A stretch of 64,000 bases of DNA from an uncultured cyanobacterium. GTDB lineage: Bacteria > Cyanobacteriota > Cyanobacteriia > Cyanobacteriales > FACHB-T130. Positions 16,603 to 25,681 of the stretch are shown here, piece by piece. Location: contig CAKZHE010000252.1 in assembly GCA_936920195.1 (NCBI GenBank), positions 1 to 64,000 of the forward strand. The letters are read 5' to 3'. The notes beneath the pieces are model-generated. The model was not told the origin of the DNA. It saw only the letters and a list, made by a program, of their open reading frames with translations, and made no database searches. Each line of letters begins with the position of its first letter. The stretch's first letter is position 1. The translations under genes were made by a program, and so were the position numbers.

Positions 16603-19600
16603 CTAATCAGCTTCACCAATTAAAATAAATGCTGCCCAATCTTTTGGGTTAGGATGTTGTTTCATGGTGGCTAACATTGCTTGGCGCAAGGCTTGAGCTT
16701 TATCGGATTGCTGGGATAATTGCCGATAAAATTCAGTCATTAAAGTGGCGGTAGGAGCATCGGGAACTGCCCATAAAGATACAATGACACTTGGCACGCC
16801 AGCGGAAATTAAAGCGCGGGATAAACCAATTACGCCATCTCCGGTAATTGTGCCTCTGCCAGTATCGCAGGCACTGAGAACAACTAATTCAGCATTCAGT
16901 TTTAAATTCAGAATTTCATTGGCAGCTAATAAACCATTGATTTCCCCTATTGTGGTTGCTGAAAAGTTAGGATCGGGAGCAAGAGCGATCGCACCTGGTA
17001 TTCCCGCTCCTTGAAAGTCATCTAATAACCCGTGGGTGGCGAAATGAATTAATTTTGCCTTGGTCATTTGTTGTAAAACCGTAGATTTATTGGCTTGTTT
17101 ACCAATTAAGGCTGCGGTTTTTAATAATTGGGCGATCGCTTTCGCTTCTTCTTCGGCTCCAGGTAAACTATTTAAAGGTTCTGGCGGCTCGCCAATTTGG
17201 GGGGGAATGCTCGGCATGGTGGGATTGCCAACAATTACAGCTCGCTCTAAATTACTGGTTGAGCTACTATTGGCAATTCTTTGGCGCTGCTGGCGGGTAA
17301 AATCTAAAACTTGAATGGAAGGGGCGGTAATAATGGTATGTTTTTCAATTAAGTATTTTCCGGTGGCATCTGGTAAGGCGGGAAAAGGCACTAAAAATAA
17401 GGATTTGTGGGGAAAGAAAATAACGCGATCGCGGGGATTTTTGGGCAGCAATTCGGCAATAGGAGCAATTAACAATTGATGTAGTTGCTGCAACCGCTCG
17501 GCTGGATTGGGAGCGCTGGCGATCGCTTCTACGGCAATTCCCCCCCTTCCTCTAACTCCCAAGGCTTCCCGACTGTTGGCAACTAAATCAGGTAGGGAAA
17601 GATTTTTTTCCCACCACAGGGGGGTTAAATCAACTTGGCGAAAATCAACTTTTCCTGTGGGTTGAATTACCCAAATAAATAGTTGGGATTCTCGGCTATT
17701 CCACTTTCCTTGCTCTTCAAAATCATCATTAATAATGGCATATTCTACCAAGGTAGCGTTGGCAGCTTTAGCAATTTGTTTGATTTGAGCAATGGTAGGG
17801 GGAGCATAATTTTCAGGAGTGGTTTTGTCTGACAGCCGCGCTGCTAATAATTCCACAAAGGCACGCGATCGCCCTCTTTCGGCAATTTCTAAAGCGGCTT
17901 CCGGTTGACTTTGGGCAATTAAGGTTTGCTGTAACAGTCGATAAGTAGCAGATTGGGTTTCAAACAAGGATACTTTATTGCGATCGTCTTTCCCTAAACT
18001 AGCTCGCAAAGATTCCTTGACTTTCATGGCGGCGCGGAGCATGGTTTCGGCTTCAGCAAATCGCTCTAATTTTAACAACCCAAACCCGATATTATTCAAA
18101 GATTTGGTTTCCCCAACGCGATCGTTAATTTCGCGAACAATGTTCAAACTCTGCCGTTGATACTTAATCCCTTGTTCATAATCTTTCCGATCGGAATAAA
18201 TATTACCCAGATTATTCAAGGCAATGCTTTCTCCCCCGCGATCGCCTAATTTTCTGGCAATAGTTAAACGCCGTTGCTGGTAATCCAAAGCTTGTGGATA
18301 ATCCCCTAATTCTTGGTAAACAATGCCAATATTGCCTAAAACGATGGCTTCGCTGTTGGGATCTTGAATATCTTGGGCAATTTTTAAGCTTTTTTGGTAA
18401 ATTTCCAGCGCTTCGCTGTAGTTTTTCTGGGTATTGTAAACATTGCCTAAATTAGTTAAGGATTTTGATTCTCCCAATTTATCGCCAATTTGTTGAAAAA
18501 TTTGCAATGACTTTTGCTGATAATCAATGGAGCGCTCAAAATTCCCTAAGTCTAAATAAGTTAATCCTAAACCACTTAAAGCTTTGGCTTCCCCGGCTTT
18601 CTCCCCAATCTCCTTTGATATAGCTAAACTTTTTTGGTAATTGTCAATAGCTTGGGCATAATTTCCCAAACTGCTGTGGACATTGCCTAAATACCAAAGG
18701 TCTTTTAATTCGTTGGGGCGACTTTTAATCGCTTGAGAAATGGCTAAACTTTGTTGATAATAATCCAGAGCTTTGAAATAGTCTCCCATCGCCTCATAAA
18801 TATTGCCCAAATTGCCGAGAATAATTCCTTCTGCCCAGCGATCGCCTAATTCTTTGGCAATTACCAAACCTTGCTGATATAATTTCAGCGCTTGGGGATA
18901 AACGCTGATATGGGAATAGGTTAAACCTAAATTAACCAAAGCAGTTTTTTCAATATTTCGATTGCCTAATTCCTGGGCAATTTTTAATGCCTGTTGGTAA
19001 TTATTAATCGCTGGCTGGTAATTTCCCCACACATCATAAATAAGTCCCAAACCGATTAAAGCATTTGCCTCTCCCAGTTTATCGCCCAAGGAACGAGAAA
19101 TTTCTAAATACTGTTGGCGATATTGACTAGATTTGGTATAATTCCCCAAGGCAAAGTAAGAACCACCCAAATTAGCTAATGCTTCTCCTTCCCCAGCTAA
19201 GTCTTTCAATTCGCGCGCGATCGCTAAACTTTGTTCCTGATATTCAATGGCTTTCTGATAATTGCCTAAATGGGAATAGGGCAAACTCAAACTGAGTAGC
19301 GCCGCCAGTTCTATCTGGCGATTCCCCAGCCGCTGGACAATTTTGAGAGTTTGCTCTAAATATTTAATCGCAGTGGGATAATCAGCTAAAGCATCATAAG
19401 CTAAACCTAAATTTCCCATAGCTAGGGCGGCTTTGTATTCGATGCCAATTTCCTGATAAATTGCTAGTGCCTGTTGCCAAAAGGCGATCGCTACTTGCAG
19501 TTTCCCTGCCTCCCTTGCCAGAATTCCCCGTTTCATTAATTGATCGGCTTCATCTTGGCGGTTATTCCCAGTTTCAGCCGCTACCTGCCAAGAGGAAATT

Positions 19601-19719
19601 TGCCAAGTTTGAATCGCTAAAACTGGCTCAAATGTCAGCAATGTGGCTAAAAGAGAGAGTGCGGTAATCCCAACAATTTTTGGCAAGTGTATGGAAGTGG
19701 TAAATTTCGAGTTTGGCAC
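16603..19719 (-). CDS. TPR-repeat protein with C-terminal CHAT protease domain
   Basis: 1038 aa. An N-terminal hydrophobic signal segment (ITALSLLATLLTFEPVLA) suggests export or membrane anchoring. About 13 TPR/Kinesin-light-chain-type repeats of 40 residues follow (pattern ALxxLGxxYxxLGdYxxAIdyyqqsL). The C-terminal CHAT domain (about 650-1030) has the catalytic His in LIHFATHGLLDD and Cys in VVLSACDTGRG. CHAT is a caspase-like peptidase fold; TPR-CHAT proteins are common in cyanobacteria and some act in defence-type systems. No obvious partner is adjacent. Confidence 0.92.
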   Translation of the reverse strand: MPNSKFTTSIHLPKIVGITALSLLATLLTFEPVLAIQTWQISSWQVAAETGNNRQDEADQLMKRGILAREAGKLQVAIAFWQQALAIYQEIGIEYKAALAMGNLGLAYDALADYPTAIKYLEQTLKIVQRLGNRQIELAALLSLSLPYSHLGNYQKAIEYQEQSLAIARELKDLAGEGEALANLGGSYFALGNYTKSSQYRQQYLEISRSLGDKLGEANALIGLGLIYDVWGNYQPAINNYQQALKIAQELGNRNIEKTALVNLGLTYSHISVYPQALKLYQQGLVIAKELGDRWAEGIILGNLGNIYEAMGDYFKALDYYQQSLAISQAIKSRPNELKDLWYLGNVHSSLGNYAQAIDNYQKSLAISKEIGEKAGEAKALSGLGLTYLDLGNFERSIDYQQKSLQIFQQIGDKLGESKSLTNLGNVYNTQKNYSEALEIYQKSLKIAQDIQDPNSEAIVLGNIGIVYQELGDYPQALDYQQRRLTIARKLGDRGGESIALNNLGNIYSDRKDYEQGIKYQRQSLNIVREINDRVGETKSLNNIGFGLLKLERFAEAETMLRAAMKVKESLRASLGKDDRNKVSLFETQSATYRLLQQTLIAQSQPEAALEIAERGRSRAFVELLAARLSDKTTPENYAPPTIAQIKQIAKAANATLVEYAIINDDFEEQGKWNSRESQLFIWVIQPTGKVDFRQVDLTPLWWEKNLSLPDLVANSREALGVRGRGGIAVEAIASAPNPAERLQQLHQLLIAPIAELLPKNPRDRVIFFPHKSLFLVPFPALPDATGKYLIEKHTIITAPSIQVLDFTRQQRQRIANSSSTSNLERAVIVGNPTMPSIPPQIGEPPEPLNSLPGAEEEAKAIAQLLKTAALIGKQANKSTVLQQMTKAKLIHFATHGLLDDFQGAGIPGAIALAPDPNFSATTIGEINGLLAANEILNLKLNAELVVLSACDTGRGTITGDGVIGLSRALISAGVPSVIVSLWAVPDAPTATLMTEFYRQLSQQSDKAQALRQAMLATMKQHPNPKDWAAFILIGEAD

Positions 19720-19866
19720 AATCCCTACCAGATCTACTATTTCTCGCTTGGTTGTCTTGGTTTTATTTTATATAAATCAATATTACTTAAGTAAAGCTGA
19801 TTTATGTCAAAAAACCCAATGGCTGCGATCGCTCCCTTGCTGATGGCGATCGCTGCTATATTTTTC

Positions 19867-20340
19867 CTAGGAATTGTCGGGTTTTTCACCAACTTTCACT
19901 GGCAGTAAGTCTCGGTCCAAGAAGCTGGCTTTTGAGGTGTAAGATTCATCTTGTTCTACAAATCGCCATCCCCTTAAATCGCACTCTTGTTGCAGTCTTT
20001 CTTTGACTTTAGCTGTAGTTCTGTAATTAGGCAGTCTCGGTTTTTGATGAAGCTCTCCTTTCTTCGCTAGCTTGGACAAAGCCCGGAAAGAGCTAAAGGA
20101 TTCAGCGACGGACTTTAAAGATTGTTGAGCGACTTGAGAATAGAGTAAGGCGTAATTTTCGTTGGTCTTGGCTATTTTGTATAAGTCAGGATATTTAATT
20201 GCGCCTTTGTCCTTAAAGTACCTTTGCCGACTCTCGTAAGTTCCGACATTAAACAGGTTGTTTGACCATCTCAGCAGTTGTTCAACAATGGTTTTGTCGA
20301 GTCCCGTTAAATGCCAAATATCTTTTTGGACTGCGTACAT
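19867..20340 (-). pseudogene. Truncated and internally deleted TnpB (IS200/IS605-type) remnant
   Basis: 157 codons. The first about 107 residues match the N-terminal part of TnpB (RWSNNLFNVGTYESRQRYF, the LSKLAKKG region). The reading then jumps to a segment typical of the region just before the zinc ribbon (ESYTSKASFLDRDLLPVKVG) and stops at GEKPDNS. The RuvC catalytic core and the CxxC zinc ribbon are missing, so it cannot be an active nuclease. The open frame is kept despite the deletion. Confidence 0.85.
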
Positions 20341-20552
20341 TTAATTGACTGTTGGTTGTTGTACTATGTTTAGTATAGACTATAATCTGCACAGAAACAG
20401 TTAAGCGCTACATTGAAGCTCATGCGAGAGTAGGCCGGATAAATCCTGCCACGCCCTTTCATCCCTGGACTAACAGTCACAGGGTTTTCAGTGGATTTCT
20501 TATAATACCTGCACCGATCGCTAATCAATCTGCCGCTGGGATCAACCACCTT

Positions 20553-21935
20553 ATGCCTGATAATTCCTGGTCAGAAATTGAATCTGACAAACAGTTTAAC
20601 CCCATTAGTTCTTTACTATCTGAAACCGAGTCGGACGAAATCAATCCTAGCTTCTTTTTTCAGGGAGCAGAAGGCCGCCGCATCAAAGCGGCCTTGGTAC
20701 TTGTGCTAATCTGGATAGGAATTCTTGCCCTCCACTGGTTTCCAGAAAGTAATTGGTTGATCCTGGGACTAACTGGCTTGTTGGGAATTCAGGCACTGCG
20801 AATTTTGTTGGCTCGCCCCCGCCCAACTTTACCCGCCTCAACCGCCTCGACTCCCTTGGTTTCTTTATTGGTGGCAGCGAAAAATGAAGAAGCAGTCATT
20901 GGCAACTTAGTTCAAGGACTGTGCAATTTAGATTATCCCAGCGATCGCTACGAACTTTGGGTAATTGATGACGGCAGCACTGACCGCACCCCGATTTTAC
21001 TCGATCAACTCGCCCAAGAATATCCCCAACTGAAAGTTTTACATCGAGTGGCTGGAGCAGGCGGCGGCAAATCTGGGGCATTGAATGAGGTGTTGGCATT
21101 AGCCCAGGGAGAATTTTTGGGCGTATTTGATGCCGATGCCCAAGTGTCTAGGGAGATGTTGACACAGGTACTACCATTATTTGAGCGGGAAAAAGTTGGA
21201 GCAGTGCAGATGCGAAAAGCGATCGCCAACTACCCGACTAATTTCTGGACTTGGGGACAAAGGGCAGAAATGGCTCTTGATACCTACTTCCAAGAAAATC
21301 GTACTGCCATTGGGGGCATAGGAGAACTGCGAGGCAATGGCCAATTTGTCCGCCGCCAAGCCCTACAAAGATGCGGTGGCTGGAATGAAGAAACGATTAC
21401 TGACGACTTAGATTTAACTTTTCGCCTGCATATTGATGGTTGGGATATCGAATTTCTGAGAACTCCTGCCGTGCAGGAAGAGGGTGTGACTACAGTAGTT
21501 GCTCTCTGGCATCAACGCAACCGTTGGGCAGAAGGGGGATATCAGCGCTATCTAGACTATTGGCGGTTAATTGCTCGCAATCAAATGGGAACTTTAAAAA
21601 CCATTGATTTGCTAGGTTTTTTAATTATGCAGTACCTGCTTCCAACCGCTGCCGTGGCAGATTTGGTAATGGCGATCGCCTTTAATCATGCTCCAGTCCT
21701 CACTCCCGTTGCTAGTTTAGCTTTTTTCCTGTCCTTGGTGGGAATGTTTTCCGGTTTGCGGCGCATTGATCGCGATCAAAATCAATCTGTACCATTTTGG
21801 GTAACTCTCTGGCAAACCCTCCACGGCTATGTCTATATGCTGCACTGGTTGATTGTTATGGGTAGTACCACCGCCCGAATGTCAGTTTTCCCCAAAACCC
21901 TCAAATGGGTAAAAACCGTCCATCAAGGTACATAG
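20553..21935 (+). CDS. Family 2 glycosyltransferase, probable monoglucosyldiacylglycerol synthase
   Basis: 460 aa, a processive-type GT2. It has VSLLVAAKNEE, VIDDGSTDRTP (D-x-D region), FDADAQ, acceptor TDDLDLTFRL and the QRNRW-type HQRNRWAEG motif. Hydrophobic helices lie near residues 50-85 and at the C-terminus. The opening MPDNSW...LSSLL-like pattern and the length resemble the cyanobacterial beta-monoglucosyldiacylglycerol synthase (MgdA), the first step of galactolipid synthesis in these organisms. The enzyme name rests on resemblance from memory; the GT2 assignment is firm. Confidence 0.8.
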   Translation: MPDNSWSEIESDKQFNPISSLLSETESDEINPSFFFQGAEGRRIKAALVLVLIWIGILALHWFPESNWLILGLTGLLGIQALRILLARPRPTLPASTASTPLVSLLVAAKNEEAVIGNLVQGLCNLDYPSDRYELWVIDDGSTDRTPILLDQLAQEYPQLKVLHRVAGAGGGKSGALNEVLALAQGEFLGVFDADAQVSREMLTQVLPLFEREKVGAVQMRKAIANYPTNFWTWGQRAEMALDTYFQENRTAIGGIGELRGNGQFVRRQALQRCGGWNEETITDDLDLTFRLHIDGWDIEFLRTPAVQEEGVTTVVALWHQRNRWAEGGYQRYLDYWRLIARNQMGTLKTIDLLGFLIMQYLLPTAAVADLVMAIAFNHAPVLTPVASLAFFLSLVGMFSGLRRIDRDQNQSVPFWVTLWQTLHGYVYMLHWLIVMGSTTARMSVFPKTLKWVKTVHQGT

Positions 21936-22004
21936 GGTGAAAAGCGATCATTACCACCCCCATCTCAATCATAAATCAAACCTGATTGGGCTTATCCGCC
22001 AAAA

Positions 22005-22146
22005 TCAATTATTCTGGCTAGCGATAAATTGCTGAATCTTGTCAATGTTGATTTTTAACTCTTCAGCAATTTGCTCAGTCGTTAGTCCCAACTTTAAGAG
22101 CAAAGGCACTGTTTTTACCTGAGTTCGATATAAGCAAATAAGCTAC
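22005..22146 (-). pseudogene. C-terminal remnant of an Rpn/DUF4351-type transposase-like protein
   Basis: On the minus strand a short open stretch reads TVPLLLKLGLTTEQIAEELK followed by INIDKIQQFIASQNN and a stop. This matches the C-terminal tail typical of cyanobacterial Rpn-family (PD-(D/E)xK, putative transposase) proteins. There is no start and no N-terminal domain; an in-frame stop lies exactly at the CAST boundary. It is a fragment outside the transposon. Confidence 0.6.
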
Positions 22147-22385
22147 TGTACATTAACGAATTAATTGTCACTTTAACAAATTAATGTCTCATTCTTTCTC
22201 CAAGCGCTGTAATCCTTTCAAAACAAGGATTACAGCGCTTTTTTACTGTTTCAACCTCTGCGTTCTTCATTCCTATTGAATTAACAAATTAAATGTCTGA
22301 CCCCCGAAAATTCACAAATTAGGTGTCACTTCCTAAAACTGCGATTTTTTTGAGCTTGATCCGAGATTAACACATTGACTGTCAC
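22147..22385. repeat. tnsB-side transposon end with TnsB-binding-like repeats
   Basis: The terminal TGTACATTAACG starts at 22147. Motif copies: 22152-22171 (ATTAACGAATTAATTGTCAC), 22172-22190, 22279-22299, 22310-22329 and 22364-22385, all sharing TTAACA-A-TT...TGTC in the same orientation. The first two are adjacent; the others are spaced out up to the tnsB promoter region, so TnsB could also repress its own operon by binding here. Confidence 0.88.
22202..22246. terminator. Strong hairpin inside the tnsB-side end
   Basis: The arms AAGCGCTGTAATCCTT and AAGGATTACAGCGCTT (16 bp, exact) are followed by TTTTTT. It lies between the second and third end repeats. It looks like an intrinsic terminator that would stop transcription entering the transposon from the flank. 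Confidence 0.75.
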
Positions 22386-22428
22386 AGCTTGATCCTTTAA
22401 AATACAAGTATGTTTTAATCAAACACTA

Positions 22429-24135
22429 ATGTTTATGTCTAAGGCCGATCTCTCGGAAACAATTTCAGATGAGAGGGACAATCTCAAAGAAGCCAATACC
22501 ATCGCCTCTGAACTTGATGACGAGGCAATGCTGAAAATGGAAGCAATCCAACGCTTGATGGAGGCAGGCGATCGCGCCACTTATTCTCAACGGCTAAAGG
22601 AAGCTGCCGAAAAGCTGGGCAAGTCGGTGCGGACGGTGCGACGGTTAGTCCATAAATGGGAAGAACAAGGGCTGTTGGGTCTGGTTCAAGCTGAACGCTC
22701 TGATAAAGGTAAGCACCGAGTTGATACCGACTGGCAAGATTTCATCCTCAAAACCTATCGGGAAGGAAATAAGGGTAGTAAACGGATAACCCCGAAACAG
22801 GTTTTCCTAAGAGTGCAAGCAAAAGCTCATGAATTAGGGGTTAAGTCTCCAAGTCACATGACTGTTTACCGCATTCTTAATCCTTTAATTGAAAAACAAG
22901 AAAAAGCTAAAAGCATTCGCAGTCCAGGGTGGCGAGGGTCGCGGTTGTCAGTTAAAACCCGCTCTGGTAAAGATTTGGCAGTAGAGTACAGCAACCAGGT
23001 GTGGCAATGCGACCACACCCGCGTCGATCTGTTGTTAGTAGATCGGCACGGCGAGATTTTAGGCCGTCCTTGGCTGACAACTGTTATTGACAGCTATTCT
23101 CGTTGCATTATCGGCATTAATTTAGGTTTTGATGCTCCCAGTTCTCAGGTAGTTGCTTTAGCATTGCGTCATGCTATTTTGCCGAAGCAGTACAGCGCAG
23201 AATATGGTCTGCATTGCGACTGGGGAACCTATGGGAAACCAGAGCATTTTTATACTGATGGTGGTAAGGATTTTCGTTCTGAACATTTGAGTCAGATTTC
23301 GGTGCAGTTAGGGTTTGTTTGCCATTTGCGCGATCGCCCCTCTGAAGGCGGTATTGTTGAGCGTCCCTTTGGCACATTGAATACAGAGGTCTTTGCCACT
23401 TTGCCGGGATATACGGGGTCAAATGTCCAAAAACGACCGGAAGATGCGGAAAAAGAAGCTTGTTTGACCCTGCGGCAGTTAGAGCAGTATTTAGTCCGTT
23501 ATATCGTTGACAACTACAACCAGCGACTTGACGCTCGTATGGGCGACCAAACAAGGTTTCAACGGTGGGAATCTGGTCTATTGGCTATGTTGCCTTTAAT
23601 CGCAGAAAGAGATTTGGATATCTGCCTGATCAAACAGTCTAGACGAACGATTCAAAGGGGCGGCTACTTGCAATTTGAGAATTTGATGTACCGAGGCGAT
23701 CGGCTGGAAGGCTATGCCGGAGAAAGTGTGGTACTGCGATTTAACCCTAGAGATATTACAACTATCTTGGTTTATCGGAATGAAGGCAGTAAGGAGGTGT
23801 TTTTAGCCCGTGCTTATGCTCAGGATTTGCAAACGGAGCAACTGTCTTTGGATGAGGCTAAAGCTAGCAGTCGCAAGATTCGGGAAGCAGGTAAGGCAGT
23901 TAGTAACCGTTCGATTTTGGCAGAGGTACGCGATCGCGAAACTTTCTTGACTCAAAAGAAAAGCAAAAAGGAACGTCAAAAATCTGAACAGATTGAAGTT
24001 CAAAAAGCTAAAAAGTCATTACAGAGTGAGTTTGAAGCTGAAGAAATAGACTTGGCAGATATTGAAAATGAACCTGAACCAGAAATGCCAGAAGTCTTTG
24101 ATTACGAACAAATGCGGGAAGATTACGGGTGGTAA
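22429..24135 (+). CDS. tnsB: TnsB, DDE transposase subunit of the V-K CAST
   Basis: 568 aa. N-terminal helix-turn-helix region (about 35-90, including GKSVRTVRRLVHKW), a second HTH region, then the RNase H-fold integrase core with the catalytic triad Asp in QCDHTRVD (about 195), Asp in YTDGGKDF (about 275) and Glu in GGIVERPFG (about 307). A Mu-type beta-barrel and a charged C-terminal tail (about 490-568) follow; in known V-K systems the tail contacts TnsC. It binds the end repeats and performs strand transfer. The stop is 3 bp before tnsC. An alternative ATG at 22435 removes two residues. Confidence 0.96.
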   Translation: MFMSKADLSETISDERDNLKEANTIASELDDEAMLKMEAIQRLMEAGDRATYSQRLKEAAEKLGKSVRTVRRLVHKWEEQGLLGLVQAERSDKGKHRVDTDWQDFILKTYREGNKGSKRITPKQVFLRVQAKAHELGVKSPSHMTVYRILNPLIEKQEKAKSIRSPGWRGSRLSVKTRSGKDLAVEYSNQVWQCDHTRVDLLLVDRHGEILGRPWLTTVIDSYSRCIIGINLGFDAPSSQVVALALRHAILPKQYSAEYGLHCDWGTYGKPEHFYTDGGKDFRSEHLSQISVQLGFVCHLRDRPSEGGIVERPFGTLNTEVFATLPGYTGSNVQKRPEDAEKEACLTLRQLEQYLVRYIVDNYNQRLDARMGDQTRFQRWESGLLAMLPLIAERDLDICLIKQSRRTIQRGGYLQFENLMYRGDRLEGYAGESVVLRFNPRDITTILVYRNEGSKEVFLARAYAQDLQTEQLSLDEAKASSRKIREAGKAVSNRSILAEVRDRETFLTQKKSKKERQKSEQIEVQKAKKSLQSEFEAEEIDLADIENEPEPEMPEVFDYEQMREDYGW

Positions 24136-24138
24136 ACC

Positions 24139-24981
24139 ATGACTAAAACCAACAATGAAGCCCAAGCAGTTGCCCAACAATTAGGGGATATTCCCCTTAA
24201 TGATGAAAGATTACAGGCAGAAATTCAACGCTTAAACCGGAAGAATTTTATCCCGCTGGAGCAGGTAAAAATGTTGCATGATTGGCTAGAAGGAAAACGC
24301 CAATCGCGGCAATCTGGTCGTGTGGTGGGAGAGTCAAGAACGGGTAAAACTATGGGTTGTGATGCCTATAGGTTGCGTCACAAACCGCACCAGGAAGCAG
24401 GAAAACCGCCGATAATACCTGTTGCTTATATTCAGATTCCCCAGGAGTGCGGCTCTAAGGAGTTGTTTGGAGTAATTATTGAGCATCTAAAGTATCAGGT
24501 AACAAAGGGAACAGTAGCAGAAATTAGAGATAGGGCGCTACGGGTTCTGAAGGGTTGTGGCGTGGAAATGCTAATTATTGATGAGGCTGACCGCTTGAAA
24601 CCCAAGACTTTTGCAGAGGTACGAGATATTTTTGACAAGTTGGAAATTGCGGTGATTTTGGTGGGTACTGACCGCTTGGATGCAGCAATTAAGCGGGATG
24701 AACAGGTATATAATCGCTTTCGGGCTTGTCATCGTTTTGGCAAGTTGTCAGGGGAAGATTTTAAACGCACTGTAGAGATTTGGGAAAAGCAGGTTTTACG
24801 GTTGTCGGTTGCTTCCAATCTTTCTAGTAAGACGATGTTGAAGACTTTGGGGGAAGCAACTGGGGGTTATGTGGGTCTGCTGGATATGATTCTCAGGGAA
24901 GCAGGGATTCGGGCTTTAAGAAAGGGATTGCAGAAGATTGATTTGGAAACGCTAAAGGAAGTATCTGGGGAGTACAAGTGA
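24139..24981 (+). CDS. tnsC: TnsC, AAA+ ATPase regulator of the V-K CAST
   Basis: 280 aa, an AAA+ ATPase of the TniB/TnsC type: Walker A GESRTGKT (about 65), Walker B MLIIDEADRLK (about 145), then a sensor-like VILVGTDRLD. In V-K systems TnsC polymerises on DNA next to the Cas12k-TniQ complex and recruits TnsB. It is the short V-K form without a long TnsA-binding tail, in keeping with the absence of tnsA. It overlaps tniQ by 4 bp (ATGA), so translation is coupled. Confidence 0.96.
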   Translation: MTKTNNEAQAVAQQLGDIPLNDERLQAEIQRLNRKNFIPLEQVKMLHDWLEGKRQSRQSGRVVGESRTGKTMGCDAYRLRHKPHQEAGKPPIIPVAYIQIPQECGSKELFGVIIEHLKYQVTKGTVAEIRDRALRVLKGCGVEMLIIDEADRLKPKTFAEVRDIFDKLEIAVILVGTDRLDAAIKRDEQVYNRFRACHRFGKLSGEDFKRTVEIWEKQVLRLSVASNLSSKTMLKTLGEATGGYVGLLDMILREAGIRALRKGLQKIDLETLKEVSGEYK

Positions 24982-25505
24982 TGGAAGCCCTAGATATCGA
25001 GCCTTGGTTATTTCGAGTAGAACCCTTTGAGGGTGAGAGTATAAGTCATTTTTTGGGGCGGTTTCGACGGGCAAATGAGTTAACGCCAACTGGGTTGGGT
25101 AAGATGGTGGGATTGGGAGGAGCGATGCCTTCGGCGGGCTTCGCCTACGCTCGTTGGGAAAAGTTTCGCTTTAATCCGCCTCCTTCTCGTCAGCAGTTGG
25201 AAGCGTTAGCGGTAGTGGTGGGGGTGGAGAGCGATCGCTTAGTCCAGATGTTACCGCCTCCTGGGGTAGGAATGAAAATGGAGCCGATTCGGTTGTGTGG
25301 GGCTTGTTACGCTCAGTCGCCTTGTCATAAGATTGAGTGGCAGTTTAAGGCGACAACGGGGTGCGATCGGCATTCCTTACGCTTGCTGTCGGAGTGTCCT
25401 AACTGTGGGGCGAGGTTTAAGGTTCCGGCGTTGTGGGTTGATGGGTGGTGTCAGCGGTGTTTTCTGGGGTTTGCAGAAATGGTGAGGTATCAGAAGATTT
25501 GTTGA
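24978..25505 (+). CDS. tniQ: TniQ, targeting adaptor of the V-K CAST
   Basis: 175 aa, the small V-K type. The N-terminal TniQ signature EPFEGESISHFLGRFRRANE is clear. Zinc-binding pairs follow in LCGACYAQSPCH and in CPNCG...CQRC. It bridges Cas12k/crRNA and the TnsC filament. It is about 8 residues longer than I recall for the ShCAST protein. The extra residues (GGAMPSAGFAYARW region) are encoded by a palindromic 29-bp dispersed repeat at 25122-25150, i.e. an in-frame repeat insertion. Confidence 0.95.
   Translation: MMEALDIEPWLFRVEPFEGESISHFLGRFRRANELTPTGLGKMVGLGGAMPSAGFAYARWEKFRFNPPPSRQQLEALAVVVGVESDRLVQMLPPPGVGMKMEPIRLCGACYAQSPCHKIEWQFKATTGCDRHSLRLLSECPNCGARFKVPALWVDGWCQRCFLGFAEMVRYQKIC
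25122..25150. repeat. Palindromic small dispersed repeat inside tniQ
   Basis: The segment GCGATGCCTTCGGCGGG continued by CTTCGCCTACGC is a well-known kind of cyanobacterial short palindromic repeat (GCGATGCC..CGGCGGGCT..GCCTACGC). Here it lies in frame within tniQ and adds about 8 residues. Confidence 0.75.
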
Positions 25506-25681
25506 AAATCACAGATATTGTCAAATCACATGAAGAACAATAAACCAAAAATCGCTAAAGCCCATAATACATAATGGTTTCAGCGATTTCACTATATTCC
25601 TAATTCAGGGATATTGGCTGGTCAGTCACATAACCGTCACATAAAACAAACTTATGCAATACAAGCTTTTCTATAAAAGAT

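Noticed and set aside
19804-19908. Possible 34-residue single-membrane-span protein (MSKNPMAAIAPLLMAIAAIF...)
   Set aside because: No ribosome site, two HIP1 sites inflate the hydrophobic run, and the end overlaps the TnpB remnant on the other strand. It matches no photosystem or b6f small subunit that I know.
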